A stretch of DNA of 64,000 bases from Branchiostoma floridae (Eukaryota > Chordata > Leptocardii > Amphioxiformes > Branchiostomatidae). Location of the stretch: contig NC_049979.1 of assembly GCF_000003815.2 (NCBI RefSeq), positions 19,711,201 to 19,775,200 on the forward strand, in the 5' to 3' direction. The notes under the pieces are model-generated. The model ran no database searches. It saw only the letters and a list, made by a program, of their open reading frames with translations, and was not told the DNA's origin. Positions 1 to 12,124 of the stretch are shown in pieces. Positions within the stretch are counted from its first letter, which is position 1; each line of letters starts with the position of its first letter. A program made the position numbers and the translations under genes.

Positions 1-982
1 CCCGCCAATTGGCTTTTAATCATTTTGAAGTGACTTTTGGCCAAAAATAATACCGGGGTCCTTTTGATAAGTATCTCACACAGTATCATACCAAATTTCA
101 GGCCATCCGGACTTAATACCTGGGCACGGGAGGCAGGAATGTGCAGTATGGTCAGAAAATAACCTAAAAACATCGGATTCCATAAAATCATTGTAAAGGT
201 ATCTATCAAAAAACTTTGATTTGGTGACAATAGCGCTGAGAACAATGCCCTCACACCGTGTCATTATTCGTCGTTCATGAATTTGATAACAGCAGATATT
301 CGAACAACACCCGCATTTGCCGGACGACGTTTGCGACGCGTGTTCATGAATATTAATTATTAGAGCAAGCAGGGGTGACCACGTGCACGGCCGCCACCTG
401 GTCCTACAGGTGGCGGGAAGGTAATTACGTCATTTACCATATATGGTGAGACGCTCAGAGGCGGTGAAGACGAAAACGCAGATGAAAAAACCCGCCAACT
501 TGGCTTATAAATCATTTTGAAGTGATTTTTAGCCAAAAATGATAACGGGGTCCTTTTAGCAAATATCTCATGCACTACCATACCAAATTTCGGGTCCCTA
601 GGACTTAATACCTGGTCACGGGAGGCACAAGTATAAAGTTTGGTCAAATTATCACCTAAAAACATCCATAAAATCATTTTAAAAGTATCTATCAAAAAAC
701 AGAAAAAAACGTCCGAGGGTATTGGCCCAAAGTACACTTGTGCCAAATTTCAGGTCATTCGGTCCAAGAACGACGGAGAGGAATCACTTTAAAGGTCGTG
801 ACAGGAGAAAGAAAGAAGAAACGGTACGAAAACAATATTTTCACTCGAAGCGTACCTACGGTGCGCGGAGTGAAAATAAATAGGTTCAGTTATCATTCTA
901 AGATGATCCCAGCTGGATTGGGTTATTTTCTTCATATCAGTAAAAAGGCAGTTGAAAAGTTTGTTCTTTCTTTTCATGACAG
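1..982. repeat. Diverged direct repeat pair (1-214 and 491-700) in upstream intron
   Basis: Two same-orientation copies both start CCCGCCAA and end in ATCTATCAAAAAAC. They share about four-fifths of their bases by eye and stand about 490 bp apart. The left copy runs into the window edge. The stretch is upstream of the first visible desaturase exon and so is probably intronic. No desaturase exon 1 or 2 was found here. Confidence 0.7.
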
Positions 983-3627
983 GATGCACCATGGCCAGTG
1001 ATCATACTCTTGGCGTACTGTTTCGGTGGCGTCATCAACCACTCCATGATGCTGGCTATCCACGAAATTGCACACAACCTGGCCTTCGGCCACTCTCGTC
1101 CCCTCCACAACCGTATCCTGGGCATTGTGGGAAACGTGATCATTGCCGTGCCCATGTCCATCTCCTTTAAGAAGTATCATCTGGAGCATCACAAGTACCA
1201 GGTAAGATTCATACTTTTCCTTCATTCTGAGGGAGAAATGCTGTTTTATCTTAGATTTTCTGTCTTTTAAGATCAGACACTGAAAGTAGGCACCCCACAC
1301 TGCTGTAATTTAGATGTTGAAAAATTAGTTTGTTGTTGAACAAGCCAGTGATTCCTTTTTCATACCAGGCTGCAGGCATCTCCCTAGAAATACAGAATAA
1401 GGTGGTGCTGTAGGACAGAAAAGGGTGAAACTAGGCAAAAAACAAGTAGATTTAAATGACTGAAAGCAAAATCTGAAACTTGACATAACACAGTAGTGTT
1501 CTACTTGAACTTCTAGATTAGGACGCTGGGGAAAATGCTGTTTGTACTTTTAGTGTTTTGGACTATGATTTATAATGCAGGCATATAACAGAAAATGTTC
1601 TGATACCTTTCATGGATTCCCAGGGAAATGAAGAGATGGACATGGATCTGCCATCCAAGATGGAGGGAATTCTGTTCCACACCACCTTCACCAAGTGCAT
1701 CTGGCTCTTCCTCCAGCCCTTCTTCTATGCCCTCCGTCCACTCTTCCTGCGGCCCAAGCCTGTCACAGGGCTGGAAATCATCAACACCACCGTCCAGATC
1801 ACCTTTGATGTGGCTATTTTGTACTTCTTTGGAGGCAAAGTGAGTGCACTTTTTTTTTTCACAAAATGTGGGATTTCCCTTTGTACCTAACAGATAGGAG
1901 GCAAGAACAAGGAGATACACATGTGCCATGATACAAGTGATAATAGCAATGTTAATGTTAATCATTGAAATTTTTGCTCCTGTTTTAATGATATTAGCAA
2001 TTCTTTATAACTAGAATAACTGGTACTCCGTTGTATTTAAGCCATAGCCTTGTCTAGTAGAAAAAGGTTTATGTATGACCTTGTTTAAAAATTGCTTGAA
2101 CAATGTACTTCCATCTAACCTATTCATGCTTTTTCAATCCGTATATTTAGAATAAACATCTCTGTGATATGGCAATGTAGTTATAATCTTTATTATCCAC
2201 ACTACAGTCTCTAGCGTACCTGATGATTGGCAGCCTGCTCGCTATGGGAATCCATCCCGTGGCGGGACACTTCATCTCGGAACACTACATGTTCAAGAAA
2301 GGCTATGAGACCTATTCCTACTACGGTCCACTGAACGCGATCACCTTCAACGTTGGTTACCACAACGAGCACCATGACTTCCCCAATATTCCTGGGTGCA
2401 GACTCCCCAAGGTGAGGTCTCAAAGTTGAAGATGCACTAGCAATACAATTACAAGGAACAATAAAAGATCAAGTGTTGTCATCTGAACATGTATTGTATG
2501 TATCATATATGCACATCTTGCCTGTGAAAGAGCTATATAAGCGTCATTTGTAACTCAAGTAGGCCAAGATTATTTGATTGTATAGATGACATCCTCTGGG
2601 AACACCAGAACTGATGTAAGCTTGCAAATAAAGATGTTTGGCTATAAACAGAAGTTGCCTTCATGATGAAGTCTAAATGGTCAGGAAGGTTGGAAAAAAT
2701 GACCAACCACGCAGTATGGAATACCATTCATTTTTGTTCTTCTTTAACCATGGCATTGCTTCACATTAGTAAATGTTTTACAATATATCTTTTTTTAGAT
2801 CTACGGCATGTGTTTGCTCATTTTCAGCTGCTTTGTGTGATTCACAGCATGGTTGAACACTTTATTTTGAAAGGGACAAATATTGATGCAGGCGCAGATG
2901 TCATCCTTATAATCAAATCAAGATGGCCATAGAAAATCAACTGTATCTGTATGTACTGTATGTTGTAATACTACAGTCAACAGTCAAGGCAGTTTTTGTA
3001 TACATGCAGTAGACTCGCAGAAACTGGAAAAGCAGGGCTCGAAATTTATTTTTGGGATTAGGTGCACTGGTGCACCCAGCTTAAAAATTGGGTGCACCAA
3101 AAAATTTTTGGGTGCACCACTTGAATTTGAAGTAAAATGTAAAAAAAAAACTAATTTTAGTAATAACAAAACTTAGTTACAAGCTATCAAATTTTTAAAC
3201 AAGTAACATGACAGACATTTTTATTGTCTCTCTAACACTTAGATGTCAAGAATATGATGTATACTAGTATACTTGAATAAACCTAAGAAAATATTTGGGT
3301 GCACACTGAAAAAAATTGGGTGCACAGTTCCAATTTTGGATGCACCTGGGTGCACATGCACCCAGTATTTCGAGCCCTGAAAAGTGATGCATTATATAAG
3401 GAAGGAAGGATGTAATAATATATACTTTTCTTACATATCTCCAGGTCCGTGAGATTGCTCCTGAGTTTTATGAGAACCTTCCCTGCCACACGTCTTGGAG
3501 CCGCGTCCTGTACGACTTCGTTACCGACCCGGACATCGGACCATACGCTCGCGTCAAGCGCAGGAGTAAGCCCATCCCCATCAACCCTGCCAACCTAGAT
3601 GTAGATGGGGACACCAAGGCAGAGTGA
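983..3627 (+). CDS. degs1: Sphingolipid delta(4)-desaturase, degs1-like, 3' four exons (5' partial)
   Basis: Exons 983-1201, 1624-1839, 2208-2411 and 3445-3627, with GT-AG introns all at phase 0, encode the last 272 residues or so and end in TGA. The product should introduce the delta-4 double bond into dihydroceramide at the ER membrane. All three histidine boxes of the fatty-acid desaturase family are visible: HEIAH (first exon), HLEHH (end of the first exon) and HNEHH (third exon, in [14 protein letters not shown]). Hydrophobic membrane segments flank them. The C-terminus [14 protein letters not shown]...LYDFVTD resembles vertebrate DEGS1. The two N-terminal exons, present in the paralogue at 12125-18070, are absent from 1-982 and presumably lie upstream. 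Exon lengths 219, 216 and 204 are identical in both paralogues, so they are tandem duplicates. The family call is firm; DEGS1 versus DEGS2 is inferred from a few positions. Confidence 0.93.
3033..3379. mobile_element. MITE-like element with CAGGGCTCGAAAT ends, in degs1 last intron
   Basis: It starts CAGGGCTCGAAAT and ends with the exact inverse ATTTCGAGCCCTG. Inside, the motif GGGTGCAC and its inverse recur many times, so the element can fold on itself. Short AAAG-like flanks may be the target duplication. It is a non-autonomous element in the intron between 2411 and 3445. Confidence 0.75.
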
Positions 3628-5576
3628 AACATTACATGTAGACACAAGTACACTTCACTATCAATGATGTATCTACACACACTTATGTACCTTTGTCAGA
3701 TTACAGAAAGAATTGCAGAAATACTAGAGACATCCCATTTGTCCTGTGCTTTAGGGTTGCCATCATCAGAACATATGACGTATTTCATATTTAAAGAGCT
3801 TAAAAGTATTAATCTTAACAGTATTCGAGAGCTAGAAAATCTTCTGGTTAAGTAAGAATGGTCATGTATCAAATTGCCCTTGGAGCTGGTGAACAAAGTT
3901 TGCCTACTATTTTGCTTTGTTGGCAATTGTTGGAAGTAGACTGGGGCTTGATAGCCAGTAAATACTAAGTGCCTCTCATTGCACAAACTTCTCAGAGTGG
4001 CCTAAAGGTTTGAACAAAAGAAGTTGATGCTTAGATTCTTAAGGTCTATACAAAGTTGTACTTGAAAAGGTTGAGCATGGTACATTCATGCCATTAGTAC
4101 AGTCCCTGTAATTCTATGGGAGGGGAGTCAAATTCCCCCTTAGAGTTGTTGGACCTGACGTTGATCGAATTGTGGTGCATAAGCACAGCCATGTGATGAT
4201 TATAGTTTTGTACCGTGGCAGGAAGAAACAACAGAATGGAGTCGTGTATAATTGCCTGTGTAATTAATTGTTATTACATTTCTCATTTACAGAAAATTCT
4301 GTATCTGAGACAGGCCATAATTCCTTGTTTATCATTTTAAGGCCTTCAACAAGGTTTTTTATTGTATCATGAGATCAGTGCAATTGCAATGATATCTTAC
4401 ATCATTTGTTGTTTTAACTGCATATGCATAGAGATACATTCATGTCAAAAAGGATGGGATTGATATGAGATGTTGGATTTAAAATCATTGGAGTGTTGTA
4501 CTTCATTGGGGGATTTCCAAAATAATACATGCTCAGAAGTTGAAATGATGTGTGAAATACGTGCCAAGCAAGGAACACTATATCACTTTGTATTCAGACT
4601 TATGTAGCATTAATCAGCATGTTGCACTCTACAAAAATAATGCTATAAAATATCTAGCATTAAAAGTGATATGATCCATAAAACCCTGCAGATATCTTTA
4701 TTTTCAACATGGAGGGTTTTGAGATGGAATATGCAGGTTAGAAAAATGATCATGCTAACATATAGTAATTCTGAAGAAATGTTGATATTATGATGTTGAA
4801 GACACAATGATCACGCATGGAACGGTTTTGTACAAAATTGTCATAGAATTTCCAACAAGATAAGGTTTCACAAGCCTGAGCCTCTAAAGCTACGTCTTAT
4901 TTTTTACCAACAAGTAAAATATTATTTATTTTGAAATACCAGTATTGTATTTTAAAGTATCTCATGTTTTCTTGTCCACAAAGTTGGGTTCTTCCCTTTG
5001 CAAGAAGATATATGTATATGGCATATGGCTATCCAAACATGTATGTATTTATGTATGTTGAATGTAAGAGTATTTCCTCCAAAATGTTGTTAACAGCTTT
5101 ACTTATGTACACATGTGTAAGCTGTGCATTGTGTTTGGATGCCAATGCTTTTAGCCATGACAGTTGTAGAGAGAGAGAGCTATTTCAATACACAATTTAA
5201 TACACATCCAACTGAAAATTCAAGCATTTTGGAATATAACATTCTTCACTTGTGCTTCAAGTTCAAACATTGTTAGATGGTCTGGTTACTTTTGAAATTC
5301 AAAGTCATTTGAGAAAGAGCAAAGCTGATGTATATTTGTAATGAATTCAATTTTGTTTCTTTTTAATTTTACACTGAGTCATTTCTCTGAGGCATTGCCA
5401 GAAAAATTGTCATATAACTGCGTTTTGCACATATCCATGGTTTGTCTTTTGCTTTACGATAAACAGAGGGAACGTAGACATGTTATATTTGAGAAGAAAA
5501 CGTGTTACTGGGTTATGAAACTGAGTGAAGGTTCATTTCTGTGTTGTTGAATTAAGGGTTAATGACCCGCCCCGAG
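3628..5576 (+). other. degs1 3'UTR and downstream AT-rich DNA
   Basis: AT-rich sequence with no credible exon. It probably holds the 3'UTR of the degs1-like gene; no canonical poly(A) signal stands out close to the stop. Confidence 0.5.
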
Positions 5577-5676
5577 NNNNNNNNNNNNNNNNNNNNNNNN
5601 NNNNNNNNNNNNNNNNNNNNNNNNNNNNNNNNNNNNNNNNNNNNNNNNNNNNNNNNNNNNNNNNNNNNNNNNNNNN
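5577..5676. other. Assembly gap (100 N)
   Basis: Exactly 100 N, a conventional filler for a gap of unknown size. Sequence on the two sides need not be adjacent in the genome. Confidence 0.99.
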
Positions 5677-6249
5677 GCCGGAATCTTTGTGTTACGGCGT
5701 CATAACCAACGTGGAACGGGACTTTTGATTGGTCCGCGCCACCTGGCTATATGACAATAGTAGAGCTTGTACATTGTAGTGATAAAGTCGACTGATAGGA
5801 GGCGCTTTAGTATAGAAGCGTTACTGCATGACTGGAGATGAGTTCTGATGGCAAATTACTGGTCGAAAAGATATAAAGCAATATCTGTTAGGTACTGTAA
5901 TTTTGACTCAAACTACCACATGATTTCTTAGACGGACTACCGATACTCAGTAAATATATAGTACATCAGAGCGCTTTAGCTTAGCTTTGTAACTTTTTTG
6001 GTGGGGGATTGTAGATATACGATGGGGGTAATTAACGTTACACAGTTCTAGAGATTCACATCAAAGTTAGTCTGCTACAGTCGTGTTTGCCACTAACATG
6101 AATATGCTACTAGTATGTTGGCTTGTTTGTCAGACGTCTAAAGGTAATGGTGAGGCCACGGCAATTGTCGGGTAAGGCACGACTCAGGCCTACGTCACAT
6201 TTCCAAACCGAGGCCTGGCCGGGCTAGCCTGGCTACCATCCGATTTCTA

Positions 6250-6319
6250 CCGGGGCTCCTTACTCTCGCTACCCTAAAATATTAGAACTTTTTAGGGTAG
6301 CGAGTGTAAGGAGCCCCGG
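6250..6319. repeat. Foldback hairpin
   Basis: CCGGGGCTCCTTACTCTCG...ACCCTAAA is followed after a short AT-rich loop by its inverse, giving a stem of about 29 bp with one or two mismatches. It is likely a solo foldback transposon end pair. Confidence 0.75.
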
Positions 6320-6844
6320 AACAAAAAGTATGGTATAAAAGACACCAAACTACACAAGACGTAAAGAAAATAGTAATTATATGTGACGTCACACCGTGCG
6401 TAGCAAACTTTAGGGCTACACAAGATTCAGCCGCTACACAGTTTCAGTCACGTCATACTAATGTATATTATTTCTGAGAAGACTCCTGTATCAAAGAGCT
6501 TATACTAAATATCGCGTCTGTGTTACATTTAGCCACTGGGATATGTTGACACTTGGATGGTAGGACGACATAGATAAAATGTACTGCTGGTGATATTCGT
6601 GTGAAGTTGTGCACATGTGATATAGGGACAATATTGTAAACGTAAATAGCAGACAACAGCTGAACTATAAAAACTTATATTACCGCAGTACTCGGCCCTA
6701 CCAGCTGATTGTAAGAATGGCAATTCCGTGTACTAGTAAGTAATACTTGGTGTTGCTTCGGTACATTGTAACCTTACTTAACCCCAGTGACCTTATCTCA
6801 CCCCAGATAATTAGATGTTGCCACAAACAACAAGGGCATGTGGC

Positions 6845-6950
6845 TATTGATAGGATGATCCTGTCAATAAAGGCAAGATTTGCGCGATTGACGGGATCAT
6901 TCTGTCAATAACAGAATTTTTGCCACTGTTGACAGGGTGATCCTGTCATT
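6845..6950. repeat. Three tandem palindromes of the ATTGACAGGATGATCCTGTCAAT type
   Basis: Palindromic units lie at about 6845-6867, 6886-6909 and 6928-6950, spaced about 41 bp. Each reads nearly the same on both strands around GGATCATCC. Confidence 0.65.
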
Positions 6951-7109
6951 AATACAAAAAACTGTTATTTTAGGATAATGTACATTCCCTAATACCTTCC
7001 CTCCATTTAATGATAGTGATACCGAGTGAGCACCTTCGTAAAATTGCCGCAACATGAAGACGTTCCATATAACTGAGAGGGTGTTTCTTGCCTTTTGTTC
7101 TAACAATTT

Positions 7110-7740
7110 GGAAATCTTTGTAACAATCTAACTGTGATAAGTAACTGTTTAGAACTATTTACAACATCTATATGACGTTCTAAATGTTTCTATAGTATTC
7201 AAACATGTTAGAAACATTTCTAACATCAAATACATTATTTCTGTTAGTTTCTAAACTGTTCCAACATAGATGCATCATTTGTGATCACATGTTCGAACAT
7301 GGAAACAATATGATGAAACTGGGTCAGTGGGCTGGGAAGAGGGCAATTCGCACATCCCTGCCAAGTGCAGGAAATTATGTCTGTCTGCCACCTTCTCACA
7401 AAAGACTCACCAGTGTATACTAAAGAAAGTCTTAAAATACAAGAGCCAAGCAAAGGACCAAGCTTAGCAGCTTTGTTTATGGGGTCAATAAAAGTTTTAT
7501 GGAGGGAAAAAAATGACACAAAATGTTGGAACATGTTGGAACAATAACAAAAACACATAGATGTTTGAAAATTGTTCTAAATAAAGAGATAATGATATCA
7601 TTACTTTCCCAAATGTTCCAACAAATATGAAAAGGTTCAAACATGTTCAAACTTTTATTTTGAAATGTTTGAACAATTTTGAACTTTAGTGACTGAAATG
7701 TTCTTTTACTCAAATTAGTTCAAACTTATTACAAATATTA
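7110..7740. repeat. Degenerate GTTCnAACATGTT-rich tract
   Basis: Variants of GTTCAAACATGTTC, GGAACATGTTGGAAC and GTTAGAACATTT recur on both strands through about 600 bp. It is low-complexity, with no coding potential. Confidence 0.5.
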
Positions 7741-8950
7741 TTTCAAAACCATCTCGGTGACTTGGAATTGACTCTAGAATTTACATAAATATGATAACTT
7801 GTCGCAAAACAAGTTGTCAATTCAATTATATTTCAGCCATACCGCAGGTATGAGATGAAATATCTTACTTTTTCTTGAAGTATGGTTGAAATATGTTGTA
7901 TTTGCTCGCAAATGTTGCCTACTTTGTTATAAAGACGCTATTTATGCTGGTACGTGGTGTACATTTTGGGTAGTAATCTCCAAGTGACACTTGCATCCTT
8001 TCTTTATGCCCTCAACACAGAACGAGTAATTTGGGGTATTGTTATATTTCGTTTTGACGAAATGACATAGAGAACAGGCATTATTTTTCAAGAACAACAG
8101 ACATGTATACTTTCAATTCCCTCAGCAATATACCACTTAAAACACGCGTCACAACATACAGTAACGTTATTTATATTCAACACATTGGATGTGTACGTAC
8201 GGTCACAATACATTTGGGGGATCAAAAGAAAACATCCTGTCAGTAGGTTACAAATTTTAACGTTACGCATGAGTGAAGTAGTTGCTCGACCGGATTTCTC
8301 ATGTATGCAGTACATACCTGTAGGCACCATTATAATCCTGTTGTGAGCTAGGGAGCCGCGTTACCACAAGCTCCAAGCTGTTCTAGAACACAAAATCGAA
8401 TTTGAGGCAACAAGTCCCATTCTGCATAAAATTCAGTTGTGTCAACCTGCCTTGCCCTTGGTTACAACCTAGGACAGAACGTGAAACGTGAATGTCAACA
8501 CTCGGGTAAGTTTGGATTTCCACACTATTTGGTTGACATTTGGTTGACCTGTCTGGTATGGTTGGTTTGCGCATAGTGTCAACACGTTTGGGGTGGCACG
8601 AGACCTTTCCGTGCAATAAAGTGGCTCTTTCCGACCAAACAGCCTTGAAGTGTTGACAGGAACGATTGATTGTTTGATTCGTACTTCCAGAGCATATTGG
8701 AGGGCCCTCAGGCTGTGGCCTGCCTTGGCTAATGTGGTGGCTAACATTAGCCTAAATGAATTACATGTAAATCTGTACATACTATATTGCAGACATGGGG
8801 GTCAAACATCCCACAGTCAGTTCCATGGTTCCACTTGCAAAGGGCCTTTGCAATTAAGTCATTGAGGGATGTTTTTTTGCGGTTTAAAAACGTTGTTTAT
8901 GTTGTTATTTAAACCGTCACCTGGAGCCAAATTTCTGAAAGCATTGTTGA

Positions 8951-9917
8951 GGGCCCCAATGGGGGGTCCCGACAACGCTCTACGCTAAATTCTGGTGACC
9001 GGCTACGTATTACGCTGAATTCAGGGAGCCTCTCTACGCTCTACGCTAAATTCGAAAGCTTCCCCACACATTATACAGAACTCATCACCGAGCGACTGAG
9101 CGTTTGTGTCAAAGATGGTATTTATGATAAATAGAAGTGACAAAAGTTGAGTTAAAAGTATCAATGGTAACCGGCGGCAGACGCGGCGGCAGCAAATTTC
9201 TAACGGGGGTCTGGCGGGGGGGGGGGGGCAATATTGCTGACCGAATTTATCATCTTGAGCGCCGAAGGCGCGACAATCCTAGGGGGTCGCGGGGCATGCT
9301 CCCCGGGAAAATTTTGAAATCTTGACCCTTTGAAACGTTATTTCCTGCATTTGAGGGGCAACTTTTTCTCCGAGCAGACTAGGCAATACTTAATGCCGCC
9401 AAAACAGTTACTCAAATAAAAATAAGCAACTGGATATGATTTTCCTGGAGTAACTGTTTTTGGCATACTTCTCGTATCTTATTTAATACCTGGATGTCTA
9501 ACCTTCATGGACGAATCTATAATGCAATTTCTATTGAAAATACAGTTTAAGTTTTTGAGAGTGACGCCCCCACCATATTTTCACCATGTCGCCGTGAGCG
9601 CAGATGGTGCGGGGCGTCGCAAAGGAGGTCCACGGAAATTTTGAAATTTCGACCCTATGAAACGCAATTTCCTGCATTTTGAAGGGACTTAGGGCAATAG
9701 TTAGGGCAGGTTTGATTCCGCTACACGCACATTTCATCCATTACGTTTTTCGGTAAATTCCGGGGAGCTACAACGCATTACGTAGAATTAAAAGAGTCAA
9801 TTACGCTCTACGCAAAATGCACTGATTACGCTCTACGTTGAATTAAGCGATCCGTCTACGCTCTACGTAAAATTAAAACGGCCGATTACGCTCTACGCAA
9901 AAGGGCATTGGGGCCCC
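8951..9917. mobile_element. Non-autonomous element with GGGCCCCAATG ends and TACGCTCTACG subrepeats
   Basis: The left end is GGGCCCCAATG and the right end is its inverse, CATTGGGGCCC. Both sub-terminal regions carry several copies of CTCTACG(C/T) followed by AAATT. Near-matching CATTGTT flanks could be target duplications. The interior (9170-9340 and 9590-9680) resembles the interior at 39790-39905 in inverse orientation. Confidence 0.6.
9392..9466. repeat. Short MITE, AGTTACTC...GAGTAACT...TTGGCAT family (copy 1)
   Basis: ATGCCGCCAAAACAGTTACTC at the left mirrors GAGTAACTGTTTTTGGCAT at the right. The same ends occur at 32754-32917, and the right end also at 31178. It is nested inside the 8951-9917 element. 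Confidence 0.6.
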
Positions 9918-11453
9918 CATTGTTCATACTGGAACAGTATTTGTCTTCATGCTCTAATTGATTTTTTTTTAAACCTCGAGTATGCCTTATCTATATGTCA
10001 ACAAGACGAAATACAGGTGGTTCAAAGACTTAGTGTTACATTTCCGGTATCACGTGTGTAATGTTGTTTTTGTTGTTGTTCTTGGGAGTGGGCGTTACGA
10101 AAACGCCCTGTCCCCGGAATTGTAACACTCTGTTTGATGTCACTTGTGTCACAAATCGTTGCCCAGTTCTTTGAATTTCGATAGCCAGAATGTTTGAGCG
10201 TGAAGTATTTGTCAAGGTAAATGGCCGTTTCCGAATGAAAGATTAGAACAAGGACACCTGTATCTCTAAACCACACAGGTCACGGACCTTAACGCTTGTC
10301 GCATGCGTCAGGAATGTTCGCAGAGTTAAGGCGCCTCTGGGTAGTTTCCAGGTTTATCTCAGGTCAGCGACAATGTCCACATGCACAAACGTTTATAACG
10401 TTTAGTAACCTCGAAGAGTGGCTTGCTAAACCGACATTGCTGTTTTATCCACAACATGAAATGTAAAAGGCTCACGTATCCAAACGTATTGAATTAACGA
10501 TTAGGATCATTAATTGATCAATATCGGCAAACAGTCTGACGTTAAGGACATATTTGTGGCTTACGTGGTGGGCAAGGTGGCATAGTTTTTGCAAAGGTCA
10601 TTTGCTCTATCTTCAGAAAATGTCGAGAATGTCAAACAGTCGTAGATCAAGATAACTAAGATTTTGAGCCATTGTTGATGATCGGAAGGTTTTCATTGCC
10701 TAAAGGCATACTTAGGTAGCGATTATACTTTTCCGGACAGGCTGTTGACAAAACATGTTCCCATAGATTATCATTATCATACTTTTGCTCTCTATGGACC
10801 TAGTGCGGCGCATCAACGATAAATGTGTCCACAATACATGTCTGGAAAACGACACTTCAAATTAAAAACACAAATGCTCACCAACAATAACGTCGGACGA
10901 TTTGGGTTAATAATCGTTATTTGTCACGCAATTACAATGTCACCCCAAGGTTACAAATGATATTTTAAATGACACCTTTCCCCTTTATGTATCATTTGTG
11001 TTTCGAAGATGATATATCTTCTGACACGAGAAAATTTCGACATTATTATAAGCCATTTGGTAAATACATTTTTTTCTGTTATCGTGAGAAAAAAACTTAT
11101 CTTTTTTCGTCACATTCTTCGCCAATTAACGGATTCAAAAATATAGGTGATTACACGCGAGGTCATTTCAACCGATTGATTTAAAGTTCAACGTGACTGA
11201 ATTTCTGTTGCGTCGTATTCAAACTTTAACAGTTAACCGCTCAACACGAAGTAGGTCACACTACATAGATACAAAACGCTTACAATCATTGAATAATTCT
11301 TCAAGTTATTTTTAAAAGAAATTGTACCATTAAAGGACGTATGGGTAAATTTGTTTCTACGTTAACTCAATATGTGCAAATATGTATTTCTTATGCTATC
11401 GAGCAAAGTAAATATTTAAAGAATCTAGTTCCACACCCAAACCCTGGACTTAC

Positions 11454-11721
11454 CTTCTGTTGGAAGAGCGCTTCCGCACACACTGCAGTTAGGTAAGACA
11501 GGAGAGTTTGTCTTTCCAGATGAACCATTGTTACAGTGACAACGAAAACAACTAGTCTGTTCGTAGCTTTGGTTTCTGAAGGGACCGAATAATTTGCCAG
11601 GGGAGTCTGTCGGCCACAGGGCCTCTAGCAAATCAGTCAGTCTATTTTTCCAATTTTCACTTTTTTCGAGCAACCCAATGAGTCTTGTTGAGGTCAGAAA
11701 TTGACATGATGTTAAACGTCA
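11454..11721 (-). CDS. Possible zinc-ribbon-like exon of an unknown minus-strand gene
   Basis: An open frame on the minus strand ends in a strong splice donor (AAG/GTAAGT) at 11454. The reading STRLIGLLEKSENWKNRL... then CFRCHC and, 17 residues on, NCSVCGSALP looks protein-like, with two Cys-x-x-Cys pairs as in a zinc ribbon. There is no in-frame ATG, so it would be an internal exon or have an upstream start; a TGA bounds the frame near 11722. I could not find a convincing partner exon below 11.4 kb. It lies 0.4 kb upstream of, and divergent from, the degs2-like start. It may be part of a real gene, a decayed fragment or chance. Confidence 0.35.
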
Positions 11722-12124
11722 GTAGGAAATGATTTTCCAGAATTCAAAGAATCTAAAATAAGGAACTTACAAAAAGGAGATATTTTCTCGCACACGCTCA
11801 CATTCCCGCTCAAAATACAGCCCAACCAATCGTCGGGTCATGTTTCATCTGTGTTCTTTGTTTCTTGTCAGAGAACATTCTTACTCACCTTCCAGAAAGA
11901 TCCACCTGTGCCATTGGTCCGACTTTTGCGCCATAAACATATCACGTGTTTACGTTCCCTAGCGACAAGTCACCGCCTGAAATAGACCCGCGCAGGTAAC
12001 CGCAGGACAGGTAAACACCTGGGGATTATTCATCGCCTTTATGCGTGACCGTCTTCCGTTCGTATAGGCACAGTACCCGCCCAAGCCGCAAGACGTACAC
12101 ACACCCCTCCACCAACACCCAAAC

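Larger units (their letters stand above)
5677..11450. other. Intergenic region between the two desaturases
   Basis: No credible multi-codon exon was seen apart from the candidate at 11454-11721. The region holds the hairpins, palindromes and the 8951-9917 element listed separately; the remainder is anonymous AT-rich DNA. Confidence 0.6.

Noticed and set aside
738-1001. Search for missing degs1 exons 1-2 in the first kilobase
   Set aside because: No [11 protein letters not shown]-like or AKYP-like coding was found; these exons must lie upstream of the window.
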